Shown here piece by piece: positions 22,159 through 33,519 of a stretch of DNA of 64,000 nucleotides. Positions within the stretch are counted from its first letter, which is position 1, and each line of letters opens with the position of its first letter. Origin of the DNA: Ophiura sarsii (Eukaryota > Echinodermata > Ophiuroidea > Amphilepidida > Ophiuridae). Where the stretch lies: NCBI GenBank assembly GCA_035610835.1, contig CM069454.1, positions 68,768,291 to 68,832,290 on the forward strand, given 5' to 3'. Made by a program: the position numbers and the translations under genes. The notes below the pieces were generated by a model. The model did no database searches. It saw only the letters and a list, made by a program, of their open reading frames with translations, and was not told the origin of the DNA.

Positions 22159-23190
22159 ATTTTAGTGTGTCCAAGCTATTATATTGTCCAAGACCTGCAG
22201 AGCATTTCAACCTCGACAAGTCCATAAAGTTACACTTTTTCAGAAGAAGATGTAGTAACAACTCCACATTCGATCAATATAGTTTTGGCCTTGGAATTAT
22301 CCACCAAAGCTTCTACAAGAATTCTAGCAGCATATTTTTTTCATGAGTTGAAACTGACTAAATCTATGTGCAAACAATAGGCATGAGAGATACCTTTTCT
22401 CAATACCAACTTTGATTGCCAATGTGTTGGACATTACAACACAAATTTGGCAAAATGTGGGGCCTAAAGTAGCCCCAAAAAATTGCTATTTTTGGCAATC
22501 ATGTCAGCTTTTAGCCTTCAAAGTAGCCCAATAAGCTAATGAATCCAATATTTTAAAGCACAGTAAGGCTCATAGATTGGAAACACTGTCTGTTCTGGTC
22601 AGACCAATGATGTGATTGGTTTAAACTACAATGCATTCATGATTTAGGACAAAACAAACTAGCATTGTCAAGGACCAATTCAAAATTAATGCAGGTCTGC
22701 ACAGAGTAGAGTGAAGTGTGAAAAACTCATCTAATCAAATGTAGCATAAAAGTGTTCCTCTCTCTTGTGAAAATTCAAAATATGGCTCGAAAAAGTTTTG
22801 TTTCCTGTTGTAAACATTTCCCTTTTTAACTTACTCAATAATTATTCGATAAGGTAACAAAGAAAAAAAGTGCGTCTCGCCTGCTCAGCAACAGCTCCTG
22901 GTAACCAATTATCGGTAGTAACAAATATATTACCAAGTTAAGCACAATTGCAGAGGTTTGCATTTGTATGAAGTTTGAGAGACATTTACCATGGATTGTC
23001 CCTGCATGCAGTTACAAATCATGTTACACACACCTCTAACTCAAACCATAACAATCACCACTCGCAATTTAGGCCATGAACAAAATCTGTCTCACAGAAA
23101 GTTTTCAGTCAATATGTGTACAGTCACATTAAAAGGATGCATTGTCTGGACCTACATGTTACTGAAGATCCCAAGATTGTGTAGTTTAAA
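22159..23190. other. Unassigned; proximal part may be more decayed LINE
   Basis: The first 100-200 bases may continue the minus-strand LINE relic but are too eroded to call. The rest shows no gene. The open stretches at 22146-22346 and 22991-23194 have no motif. Confidence 0.4.
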
Positions 23191-23563
23191 TTAAAGGCAT
23201 ATTATGTGATCTTTTCCAAGTAGCACCCTCTATCATTGATTTTTACTATGAAAGCAGATTTTCTTGCAGATTTGCATTTTTGATCATAAATCATAAAGTT
23301 ACAGATCGATACGATTCCTAATTACTTCAAAATCATGGTTTGAAAAATAGATTGTACCGAGCGGTACAATCTATTTTTCAAACTTTACACTAAATTCACT
23401 CTTTAAACCATGATTTTGAGGTTATTAGGAATCGTATCGCTCTGTAACTTGGAATATATTTATGATGTATGATCAGAGAAGTAAATCTGCAAGAAAATCT
23501 GCTTCCAATTTTTTTTGAGGATTGAGGGCGTCCCATGGAAAAGATTACATAATATACCTTTAA
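23191..23563. mobile_element. TTAA-flanked foldback element with near-perfect central palindrome
   Basis: TTAA-AGGCATATTATGTGATCTT on the left mirrors the right end, which closes CCT-TTAA (23560-23563). The whole 373 bp is an inverted repeat. At its centre, arms of 21 bases (23339-23359 and 23362-23382, beginning TTTGAAAAATAGATTGTACC) flank a 2-base spacer and are perfect complements. No coding. It shares the TTAA-AGG pattern with 18537-19307. A half copy lies at 16433-16617. Confidence 0.85.
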
Positions 23564-23871
23564 TGCAATATAGGAGCAACATGTAACAGCTCACAAGTTT
23601 ATCACTTAGATGTGTAAAACCCCTGTGTGGGTACCGAACAGATAAGGCACCACATACTGGGGTCAATTTGATCTATGACCACTGATAAAATATATTAAAT
23701 GTTATCCAGAGTATTTGAAAGCAATTAAAGCATTAATCAAACGAAACACTGTGATAACAAGTGGGGTCTAGTATAAATATCACCATGCTAGTTTGATCCC
23801 TGGATCAAGCCAGGGTTTTGATTGATCAGTGCATTGTGTTAAATTTATGTGCAGGTCTTTTGAATTTCATA
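23564..23871. other. Unassigned spacer
   Basis: No gene is recognised. An imperfect GATCCCTGGATCAAGCCAGG inverted motif lies near 23796. Confidence 0.45.
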
Positions 23872-23873
23872 TA

Positions 23874-24401
23874 CAGGCTGTATCAAAATGATTTGTACTC
23901 TGATATGTTCCATTTTCAAAAAAACATTAAAAATATAAAATCTCTGATAAATACAATATTTTTGATTTTAATAAATAGGGAATAATGTCAACTTATTGAT
24001 CTGATAATCTGAAGGTAATTGGCTGTTGTTTCTGACCGTTATTGTCATTCAAATGAAGATCGACGTAATCATGGTTTTACTCGCAGCAACGCAAATTTAA
24101 TAGGTTCACTGCACAAACTCTTTATAAGTAGTGAATATATGAGTGCAGTCAGGAGGAACTTTGAATTGTGCGCTTCAGATCTAACGTTTCGATGAAAATG
24201 ATAAAAACACCAATATTCCTTTAAAAGCTTGTAAATTCTGAAAAAAATGTTCGATTGTTGTAAATCAAAATTCTTAGAAAAGATGAAACTTCAATAATTT
24301 TGCATATAGAAGCAAAATGGTCTAAATAGTTTCGTAACATATCAACAACAAAATCTGAAAAACTGATCAGACCACGGTACAAATCTTTTTGATACAGCCT
24401 G
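23874..24401. mobile_element. TA-targeted MITE with CAGGCTGTATCAAAA ends
   Basis: TA flanks both ends (23872-23873, 24402-24403). The ends are 25-27 bp inverted repeats starting CAGGCTGTATCAAAA, one mismatch. Internal sequence (reverse complement of about 24190-24380) resembles the interior of the element at 28080, for example TAAGAATTTT and the following TCG.ACATTT. No transposase. Probably mariner/Tc1-type. Confidence 0.83.
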
Positions 24402-24429
24402 TATATATGCAAATTAGCCACTAATTATG

Positions 24430-24745
24430 CATATTGTTTGCCCTAAATTTAATCAGCTGATAAGACCCCTTACGGTTTTGCTTAAAATGTGTAAACAAGG
24501 TTTCTGCAGGTTTTATGCAAATGAGGACCTTCCTTCGCATATTTTGGGCCCAAATCGACATCAGATCATGAACAGTAACATCCTCTTTATTTTGCACTTA
24601 TATACGCACACATTCATAACTGTTACCATTCTTAAAGAGGCAGCGTTCACAAACAATTCTAAGCTGCACACGACATACGCCATACGCCGGACAGACAGAA
24701 ATAGTGAGTACATAGTCTCATCCTGATTATATCAGGCGAGACAAA
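24430..24745 (+). other. Possible retroposon with terminal hairpin
   Basis: The segment ends with GTCTCATCCTGAT / ATCAGGCGAGAC (24715-24742), a stable hairpin with a short loop, followed by an A-rich tail. A hairpin plus A-rich tail after an ACAGACAGA stretch is seen in some SINE or LINE 3' ends. The 99-codon open frame here has no family motif. The assignment is tentative. Confidence 0.3.
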
Positions 24746-25640
24746 AAGGAAAGAAAAAAGCTTTTAAAAAAAAATTGTTGAAGATTTTTGATATTTATTT
24801 GAAATTGTTTGAAATGTTTGAAAATTGCTGAAAATTACCTCGCCCCCCAAAAAACCCGTTGCCTAAAGATTTTTCCCCCCTTGTAACTCACAGATACCCT
24901 TTTCAAGTATTTCAGCAAAAATAGTTTCCTTTTGGTACCCTAAACAAGTATTTTCAATTCCACCCCATTTTTTAAAACCTTAAACAAGTATTTTTAAGTT
25001 TACTTTGGTTCCTGATTTTGCCTGTTTTAAAATCCATGAGCAATGCATCCCGACTTTTGAATTTTAAAACAAGAAAATCGCAAGCAAAGGGCAAAAGCCG
25101 CTAAACGTCAACATGTATATTCTAAATCTCAAACTCTCTTACAAAAAAACTAACAGCACTATATCAAAATGACAACACATGTCAAGATGCAAACCCAGCT
25201 ACTGAATAAATTCCACGAATGCATAAAGCTGCCAGGGCTATCCACCTTGGGGGACAATTGACCTGTTATGTTTGAATACTGATCGGTTGTTCCCAACAAA
25301 GTTCTTTGCTAATATCCATAGGCAGGCTGATTGCGAGGACCTGATTATGCAAGGAATCCGGGCTTAACGTAACCCTACAGGTTGTCCTAAAGACAAAAAC
25401 TTGCAACAGGGGATGAGAAAATAAATCTTGTTCTGCAGGATCATGGCAAATCTTTAATGTATTATAGGGTCAGCTGGATTTTTGTTGTTGTTTTTTGTGA
25501 AAAATTGTCAATTTCCCTGCCTCGTACACTAGATTCTCTCCAATTACAAAATATCAATTTCCCTTTTCTCCATTATTTAACAAACAAACGTTGTTTGTGC
25601 CCATCTCCCAACCCTTCTTCCTTTCAACACACTAGCCCTC
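24746..25640. other. Unassigned spacer
   Basis: No gene is recognised. At 24838-25030 there are loose repeats of the type AAACAAGTATTTT with C-rich patches, similar in style to the interior of G/C-capped elements. Confidence 0.4.
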
Positions 25641-25805
25641 TTTCTTCCTCATAACTGACTCACTTTCTTCCCCATTATGCATTTTTAGTTTGTCTTTTTA
25701 TGTTATTTTGGTTGTTAGGTAGAGATAGAGAACCCCATGAGCGTCGCTTGCAGCGGATACCAGCGATTTATAAATGACCATTATTATTATTATTATTATT
25801 ATTTT
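25641..25805 (+). mobile_element. Probable LINE/SINE 3' tail ending in ATT repeats
   Basis: GAGAACCCCATGAGCGTCGC and then CAGCGATTTATAAATGACC lead straight into an ATT microsatellite (25780-25803). A short structured 3' end followed by a trinucleotide tail is usual for CR1/L2-like LINEs and their SINE parasites. No open frame belongs to it. Its length upstream is uncertain. Confidence 0.5.
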
Positions 25806-26466
25806 CAAGTGTTTAATTTGTCCGTATCTTGCAGGATATTTGCAAGTATATATACCCCTGCTGGTTTGTTTGATTTAAAAAAAATCTTCCAGGGTCATTT
25901 CAATCACAAATTATAAAGACAAAATAAATAGAAAAACAAATCTTGTGATACATATTTTTTTAAACATTCAAATTCCCCAAGTCTCGGTTTGTTATGCAGG
26001 TTGAACAGGTGGTTTTGCATTAACTTGTAGAAAATTGGAATGTTTAGGCCAAAAAAAAAGAAAAATAAGTTGTTTGCGTTGATTCAAGCTTACAGAGAAC
26101 CACAAAAAAAGAAGAAAAAAAGAAAAGAAAGATGACTCCATCACCACGGCGTATACATGTATACGCACTTAAGCCTATTTCACATACCAATGCGCGCAGG
26201 TTTCTGAAACAAACCTTCTTTTTTTTGTAGCTTATCTTACAAGTTTTTTTGTGTAAAATAAGGCAAGTTGCTGCACACTTCAATCCTGTAGATGGAAAAG
26301 ATAATCACATCATTTGCTGACGTTTTTAATATCTTAACCAAAAATATGGATGAAGAAACAAGAGTTATACAATTATCATATTTATGATAACAATTTTTAT
26401 AAAGATATTTTCAAGAGTTATGTCAAAACAAATTTCTAAAATACTATAAAGGTTAAATATAAATGA
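25806..26466. other. Unassigned AT-rich spacer
   Basis: No gene is recognised. Poly-A/T rich. The minus-strand open stretch 26044-26283 is low complexity. Confidence 0.45.
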
Positions 26467-26724
26467 AGTGGAAAGGTAACAATAGTCATTCCGATTACGG
26501 AAAACAAACCTTTGTTTTGTATCATAACAAAACACTGGATGGTAACATTCGAAAACGAATGGCGCCATCATGCACCTGACAAGGACAGCTTATTAGAGCC
26601 CTGCATTATATCTGCTGCTTTGGAAAATCAGGTCGCTGTTAAATTCAATTACGACGTCATCGCTAAAGATGATGCGTGGTACACGGGCTATCCTCAGGGT
26701 GTATTTCTTATTTATGAGAAATAG
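26467..26724 (+). other. Open stretch with coding-like composition, possible terminal exon
   Basis: An open frame of about 85 codons runs from just after a TGA (26464) to TAG at 26724. From ATG 26539 it begins MVTFENEWRHHAPDKDSLLE and ends GYPQGVFLIYEK. Amino-acid composition is balanced, unlike the low-complexity neighbours, and CpG-containing codons occur. An AG that could be a splice acceptor lies at 26483-26484, but no pyrimidine tract precedes it. I recognise no family. It might be a last exon, an element relic or chance. Confidence 0.22.
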
Positions 26725-27053
26725 TTTATCCGTAATTAGCATCAGACTTGGTCCATGCCTTATCGGGCAGTGTTGCTAGATTATATGCACCAAGTAGTCA
26801 AATTAGCCCTGAGAAGTAGCACCAAAAATTCACTTGGTGAGAAATATTCATTTTTATCTCTCCGTGAGAAAAGTAATCCAAGCGTATACATGTGATTATG
26901 GCCACACAAACATGGTTTTGGCCGCATGCACAACGTCACACATTCTGCACTTGTTGCCTTCATGCACACCCGCATCCTTTGCCGCTACACAAAGGCTTTG
27001 CCAAATTAGTGGAGCAGATCTAACTATAGAGCATGCTCGTGTATTAACATTAT
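26725..27053. other. Unassigned spacer
   Basis: No gene is recognised. The open frames here are extensions of the following array. Confidence 0.45.
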
Positions 27054-27627
27054 CGACATACTGACGCATCACATCTTTGACAAACTGACGCATCACATCT
27101 TTGACATACTGACGCATCACATCTTTGACATACTGACGCATCACATCTTTGACATACTGACGCATCACATCTTTGACATACTGACGCATCACATCTTTGA
27201 CATACTGACGCATCACATCTTTGACATACTGACGCATCACATCTTTGACATACTGACGCATCACATCTTTGACATACTGACGCATCACATCTTTGACATA
27301 CTGATGCATTACATCTTTGACATACTGATGCATCATATCTTTGACATACTGATGCATTACATCTTTGACATACTGATGCATCATATCTTTGACATACTGA
27401 CGCATCACATCTTTGACATACTGACGCATCACATCTTTGACATACTGACGCATCACATCTTTGACATACTGACGCATCACATCTTTGACATACTGACGCA
27501 TCACATCTTTGACATACTGATGCATCACATCTTTGACATACTGACGCATCACATCTTTGACATACTGACGCATCACATCTTTGACATACTGACGCATCAC
27601 ATCTTTGACATACTGACGCATCACATC
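27054..27627. repeat. 24-bp tandem repeat, about 24 copies
   Basis: The unit is TACTGACGCATCACATCTTT plus GACA. Most copies are identical. Five central copies (27300-27400) and one near 27520 have ATGCAT in place of ACGCAT, a CpG transition that makes TGATGCATCA a perfect palindrome. Since 24 is divisible by three, long frames arise on both strands (MRQYVKDV, CDASVCQR), but none has a recognised start or end domain. Confidence 0.96.
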
Positions 27628-28077
27628 TATGGTAAATGACTTTAAAAGGTTGAGGACAAATCTTACATATTTGGTCCACATTCTTTCACATGATATCCCA
27701 CTTCAGGTATCCTGTATGCATAATGGTCAGAGTGGCCAGGCACACATCTACTCATACAACGGCCATTTTGAGTTTTCTTTTCTCCCAAAAGGACACAACG
27801 AGTGGATATAGCCATTAATGTACGATAGCTATCTTTCCACTATTTGAGCAGCATGTCACAATAAATTCAAGAATATAGTGGCCATCATGATGCAGCACAC
27901 ATTTCAAGTGTTTTGACACGATAAAGAACAAAAACATTTTAAAAGGTGTTTTCCAATTCAAATTGTTTTAAAATGACAAATTTTATATGGCATGCTGCAT
28001 CTTTCTTGACCTTGAGATCTGATGCCTTTATGCTAGTTAAATCAATTTACAATGTACAGGGGGGGGGGGGTTTCTCA
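27628..28077. other. Unassigned spacer with a short poly-G run
   Basis: No gene is recognised. A run of G lies at about 28059-28070, just before the next MITE. Confidence 0.45.
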
Positions 28078-28079
28078 TA

Positions 28080-28769
28080 CAGGGTGTATCAGAAAGAACT
28101 GTACCGAGGCAATATGATTTATTACGGTATGAATTCGATTGATATTGTTCAAACCGTTTTCATATATATCTTGCGCAAACGCCCAGCTTTCATAAGAATT
28201 TTAAATTTTGAAAATCGGACATTTCTGATGGAAAATACAGACTTTCTGGTAAAGATGGTTGATTTCAATTTTGGTCGAAATGATCAATTCAAAAAATCTG
28301 TGAAATTACCAACCCTCTAGATATCCATCCGTCCATACATGTAAGACAGGGTTTATTTTTGGTCGCCATAGCTCAACTTTTCACATCACTTATATAACTA
28401 TTTATTATTTGCATACTTTTGTGGGTGAAATTTGGAGATAAAAATAGATCTTTAATCCGCAAATAAACAGAATTTGTTTTGCTTGAGTGGTTTTAACTTT
28501 GCTTTCTTTGGCGGTAGTTTTGAATATTGGTGTGAGCTTCATTGTTTGACATGTTGGGGTAGTGGTAGAGAGGATTGATTGAAATTGAAAACACGTTTTT
28601 CATCGATTTTCGATTATGTCTTGCCACACGAGATATCTCAATGAAATTAACATATAATATAGGAAACATGTTCACCTTTATATTGCAGGTGTTTAAATTT
28701 AAAACAATAATCAATTTGTATTTTTTATGTATTTTAGAAACACGGTACAGTTCTTTCTGATACACCCTG
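28080..28769. mobile_element. TA-targeted MITE with perfect 27-bp CAGGGTGTATCAGAAAG ends
   Basis: TA flanks both ends (28078-28079, 28770-28771). The left end CAGGGTGTATCAGAAAGAAC and following bases to CCG are the exact reverse complement of the right end. The perfect match indicates a younger insertion than its relatives at 15142 and 23874. The interior lacks a transposase. Short open frames starting VYQKELYR on each strand simply translate the inverted ends. Confidence 0.9.
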
Positions 28770-28771
28770 TA

Positions 28772-29465
28772 TATTTATGGTAGATATAATGAAAGGCTGT
28801 AAAAACCCGGGGGCAGTCAACTATGTAAGCATGTGTGATACTAAACCCATGTTTGTTTAGATTACCCAAGTGGCATAATTGTGTTATATGTGCAAACATT
28901 GCATAGATTTTTTTATCAAGGCAGACGGGTTATCTCATTAGCTTTCTAAATAATTTTAGTTGGTTGAAATTGGTTGTGGTAAACATATTCTATGCTCATT
29001 TGCGTAAAAGTCAACATTTTATAAACCGAACAAGATTTGCGATATTTTCTCTTATAAGATCTATTAAATTCCACTATTGAAAACGGTCCACATTCTAGTC
29101 CGAGATGAGTCCCACTATCACAAAAGCCAAATTTGTTGTTGTTGTTGTTGTTGCTAAATTTGTGTAATAATGACATTGTTTTGTCATTATTTTGCATTTA
29201 CTGTTTATATAAATAACTGAGAATGTTTCAATTGTCTTTGTTAGTTAACTATTGTGTACCACACAATGAATCCACTTGTTCATTAATATCAAGCATTATT
29301 TAGTAAAATATTCAATATTGTGTTCGGTATATAGTCATATCTGGTAAACGGTACCATGAAATGTCATGATTCTTTTTGCTGATGATAGTGAATAAATGAA
29401 TCTATTGCCGCGTACATTGGTTGCCTTCATATTCTGATAATAAATATTTTTAATAATTTTTTTAC
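28772..29465. other. Unassigned spacer with a GTT microsatellite
   Basis: No gene is recognised. A (GTT)n run occupies about 29134-29153. Confidence 0.45.
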
Positions 29466-29494
29466 TTTAAGTACACTTTTTTTTGACTCACCCT
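29466..29494 (-). mobile_element. Lone CAGGGTGAGTCAAAA transposon end
   Basis: Read on the minus strand this is TA-CAGGGTGAGTCAAAAAAAA, closely similar to the ends of the CAGGGTGTA family. No partner end was found upstream in this window, so it may be a truncated copy or belong to a very long element. Confidence 0.5.
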
Positions 29495-29514
29495 GTATAC
29501 AGTGAAATGATTAC

Positions 29515-29715
29515 TATTCACAAACAACAAACTGGTCATATATTCTATGGTCATATAATGTCTCTAAATATAGACAGATCAGACCATGTGTTTTGACCAT
29601 GAACATTTCCTGTTATCATCAGAGAAACATGAAATAATAATGAGATTATTCATATTATGTTAACATATACGGCGAGGAGATACATTAATGGTCGGTGCAT
29701 ATAACTTGAGGAAAA
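29515..29715. repeat. Flanking repeat left of the 27-bp array
   Basis: Landmarks CACAAA, ACTGGTCATATAT, TGTTTTGACCATGAA, CAGAGAA, GAGGAGAT and AACTTGAG occur in the same order at 33070-33240, on the other side of the 27-bp array. The two are clearly related but diverged, so the array lies between direct copies. Confidence 0.75.
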
Positions 29716-29780
29716 TGCTTATTTAGTCTAAAACATGATTCTTAAATATTTTGCAAGTTTGTTATCCACCTTTTTTTTAA

Positions 29781-32700
29781 GCAATAATGCCAACCCAAAC
29801 ACCAGGGGCAATAATGCCAACCCAAACAACAGTGGCAATAATGCCAACCCAAACACCAGGGGCAATACAAGAGCACTCATAGGTAGAATGCCAACCCAAA
29901 CACCAGGGGCAATAATGCCAACCCAAACAACAGTGGCAATACAAGAGCACTCATAGGTAGAATGCCAACCCAAACACCAGGGGCAATAATGCCAACCCAA
30001 ACACCAGGGGCAATACAAGAGCACTCATAGGTAGAATGCCAACCCAAACACCAGGGGCAATAATGCCAACCCAAACACCAGGGGCAATAATGCCAACCCA
30101 AACACCAGGGGCAATACAAGAGCACTCATAGGTAGAATGCCAACCCAAACACCAGGGGCAATAATGCCAACCCAAACACCAGGGGCAATAATGCCAACCC
30201 AAACACCAGGGGCAATAATGCCAACCCAAACACCAGGGGCAATACAAGAGCACTCATAGGTAGAATGCCAACCCAAACACCAGGGGCAATAATGCCAACC
30301 CAAACACCAGGGGCAATAATGCCAACCCAAACACCAGGGGCAATAATGCCAACCCAAACACCAGGGGCAATACAAGAGCAGTCATAGGTAGAATGCCAAC
30401 CCAAACAACAGTGGCAATAATGCCAACCCAAACACCAGGGGCAATACAAGAGCACTCATAGGTAGAATGCCAACCCAAACACCAGGGGCAATAATGCCAA
30501 CCCAAACAACAGTGGCAATACAAGAGCACTCATAGGTAGAATGCCAACCCAAACAACAGTGGCAATAATGCCAACCCAAACACCAGGGGCAATAATGCCA
30601 ACCCAAACACCAGGGGCAATAATGCCAACCCAAACACCAGGGGCAATAATGCCAACCCAAACACCAGGGGCAATAATGCCAACCCAAACACCAGGGGCAA
30701 TACAAGAGCACTCATAGGTAGAATGCCAACCCAAACACCAGGGGCAATAATGCCAACCCAAACAACAGTGGCAATACAAGAGCACTCATAGGTAGAATGC
30801 CAACCCAAACAACAGTGGCAATAATGCCAACCCAAACACCAGGGGCAATAATGCCAACCCAAACACCAGGGGCAATACAAGAGCACTCATAGGTAGAATG
30901 CCAACCCAAACACCAGGGGCAATAATGCCAACCCAAACAACAGTGGCAATACAAGAGCACTCATAGGTAGAATGCCAACCCAAACAACAGTGGCAATAAT
31001 GCCAACCCAAACACCAGGGGCAATAATGCCAACCCAAACAACAGTGGCAATACAAGAGCACTCATAGGTAGAATGCCAACCCAAACAACAGTGGCAATAA
31101 TGCCAACCCAAACAACAGTGGCAATAATGCCAACCCAAACACCAGGGGCAATAATGCCAACCCAAACACCAGGGGCAATACAAGAGCACTCATAGGTAGA
31201 ATGCCAACCCAAACACCAGGGGCAATAATGCCAACCCAAACAACAGTGGCAATACAAGAGCACTCATAGGTAGAATGCCAACCCAAACAACAGTGGCAAT
31301 AATGCCAACCCAAACACCAGGGGCAATAATGCCAACCCAAACACCAGGGGCAATACAAGAGCACTCATAGGTAGAATGCCAACCCAAACAACAGTGGCAA
31401 TAATGCCAACCCAAACACCAGGGGCAATAATGCCAACCCAAACACCAGAGGCAATAATGCCAACCCAAACACCAGAGGCAATAATGCCAACCCAAACACC
31501 AGGGGCAATACAAGAGCACTCATAGGTAGAATGCCAACCCAAACACCAGGGGCAATAATGCCAACCCAAACAACAGTGGCAATACAAGAGCACTCATAGG
31601 TAGAATGCCAACCCAAACAACAGTGGCAATAATGCCAACCCAAACACCAGAGGCAATAATGCCAACCCAAACACCAGGGGCAATAATGCCAACCCAAACA
31701 CCAGGGCAATAATGCCAACCCAAACACCAGAGGCAATAATGCCAACCCAAACACCAGGGCAATAATGCCAACCCAAACACCAGAGGCAATAATGCCAACC
31801 CAAACAACAGAGGCAATAATGCCAACCCAAACACCAGAGGCAATAATGCCAACCCAAACACCATGGCAATAATGCCAACCCAAACACCAGAGGCAATAAT
31901 GCCAACCCAAACACCAGGGCAATAATGCCAACCCAAACACCAGAGGCAATAATGCCAACCCAAACACCAGGGCAATAATGCCAACCCAAATACCAGGGGC
32001 AATAATGCCAACCCAAACACCAGGGGCAATAATGCCAACCCAAACACCAGGGGCAATAATGCCAACCCAAACACCAGGGGCAATAATGCCAACCCAAACA
32101 CCAGAGGCAATAATGCCAACCCAAACACCAGGGGCAATAATGCCAACCCAAACACCAGGGGCAATACAAGAGCACTCATAGGTAGAATGCCAACCCAAAC
32201 AACAGTGGCAATAATGCCAACCCAAACACCAGAGGCAATAATGCCAACCCAAACACCAGGGGCAATGCAATAATGCCAACCCAAACACCAGAGGCAATAA
32301 TGCCAACCCAAACACCAGAGGCAATAATGCCAACCCAAACACCAGGGGCAATAATGCCAACCCAAACACCAGGGCAATAATGCCAACCCAAACACCAGAG
32401 GCAATAATGCCAACCCAAACAACAGAGGCAATAATGCCAACCCAAACACCAGAGGCAATAATGCCAACCCAAACACCATGGCAATAATGCCAACCCAAAC
32501 ACCAGAGGCAATAATGCCAACCCAAACACCAGGGCAATAATGCCAACCCAAACACCAGAGGCAATAATGCCAACCCAAACACCAGGGCAATAATGCCAAC
32601 CCAAATACCAGGGGCAATAATGCCAACCCAAACACCAGGGGCAATAATGCCAACCCAAACACCAGAGGCAATAATGCCAACCCAAACACCAGGGGCAATA

Positions 32701-33031
32701 ATGCCAACCCAAACACCAGGGCAATAATGCCAACCCAAACAACAGAGGCAATAATGCCAACCCAAACACCAGGGGCAATGCAAGAGCACTCATAGGTAGA
32801 ATGCCAACCCAAACACCAGAGGCAATAATGCCAACCAAACACCAGGGGCAATAATGCCAACCCAAACACCAGGGACAATAATGCCTACCCAAACACCAGG
32901 GGCAATGCAAGAGCACTCATAGGTAGAATGCCAACCCAAATACCAGGGGCAATAATGCCAACCCAAACACCAGGGGCAATGCAAGAGTGCCAACCCAAAC
33001 ACCAGGGGCAATGCTCAAGAGCACTCATAGG
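29781..33031. repeat. 27-bp tandem repeat with 47-bp spacer units, 3.25 kb
   Basis: The basic unit is ATAATGCCAACCCAAACACC plus AGGGGCA. About 22 units are lengthened by about 20 bases containing GAGCACTCATAGG. Variants ACAGTGGC, CCAGAGGC and a CCAGGGC unit one base short define haplotypes. In the left half the long units come every 1-5 short units; on the right there are long runs of short units. A block near 31620-32160 is repeated at about 32230-32780, offset 617 bp (shared CACCATGGC and AAATACCAGG landmarks). Long minus-strand frames (474 and 452 codons) come from the period being a multiple of three and change peptide at each 26-bp unit. Confidence 0.96.
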
Positions 33032-33069
33032 GTACCAAACAAGCTATAACACTACAGAGTAATCGGATT

Positions 33070-33240
33070 TGTATTCACAAAATGGACAACTGGTCATATA
33101 TAAATTCCCTAAAGATAGATAGATTGGAGTGTTTTGACCATGAAGTTCATCGTCAGAGAACAACGATATCATTCACATTACGTAAACAGACACTTGGCTG
33201 AGGAGATCATATCATTTCATGTATGTTACACAACTTGAGT
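33070..33240. repeat. Flanking repeat right of the 27-bp array
   Basis: Diverged direct copy of 29515-29715 (see its landmarks). Shorter by several internal deletions. Confidence 0.75.
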
Positions 33241-33519
33241 AATAATACCGGATTTTTGAAAGTTGTGCAAATTTGCATCTAGAGACTTCTTTTAGGGGAA
33301 AGTTGGCAATCTCTCACCACAGAGCTTTTTTTCTAATTGTTCTTGGTCACTGACAAAAGCATTGAGGGCATCTATGAGTATCGTTGAACAGGTCCTATGG
33401 AATTACACAACCAACTGTTAGAGTGCCACATTAAAACGGCAAAAAAGTGTGATAAAATTGGGATCAAGTATCATTATTGTGTGCAAGAATCGCAAGATGA
33501 GGACTATGTGGTGGAATGG

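Noticed and set aside
26896..27681. 261-codon frame with MRQYVKDV repeats
   Set aside because: Another frame-neutral 24-bp array. An overlapping frame of 209 codons is equally open.
31365..32916. Minus-strand frames of 474, 452 and 246 codons with VFGLALL/CLGWHYC repeats
   Set aside because: Product of a 27-bp repeat without stops. Different frames are equally long, and 26-bp units shift the frame, which a real protein would not tolerate.
29781..33031. CRISPR array
   Set aside because: There are no unique spacers. The longer 47-bp units repeat one fixed extra segment, and the surroundings are animal-like with no cas genes.
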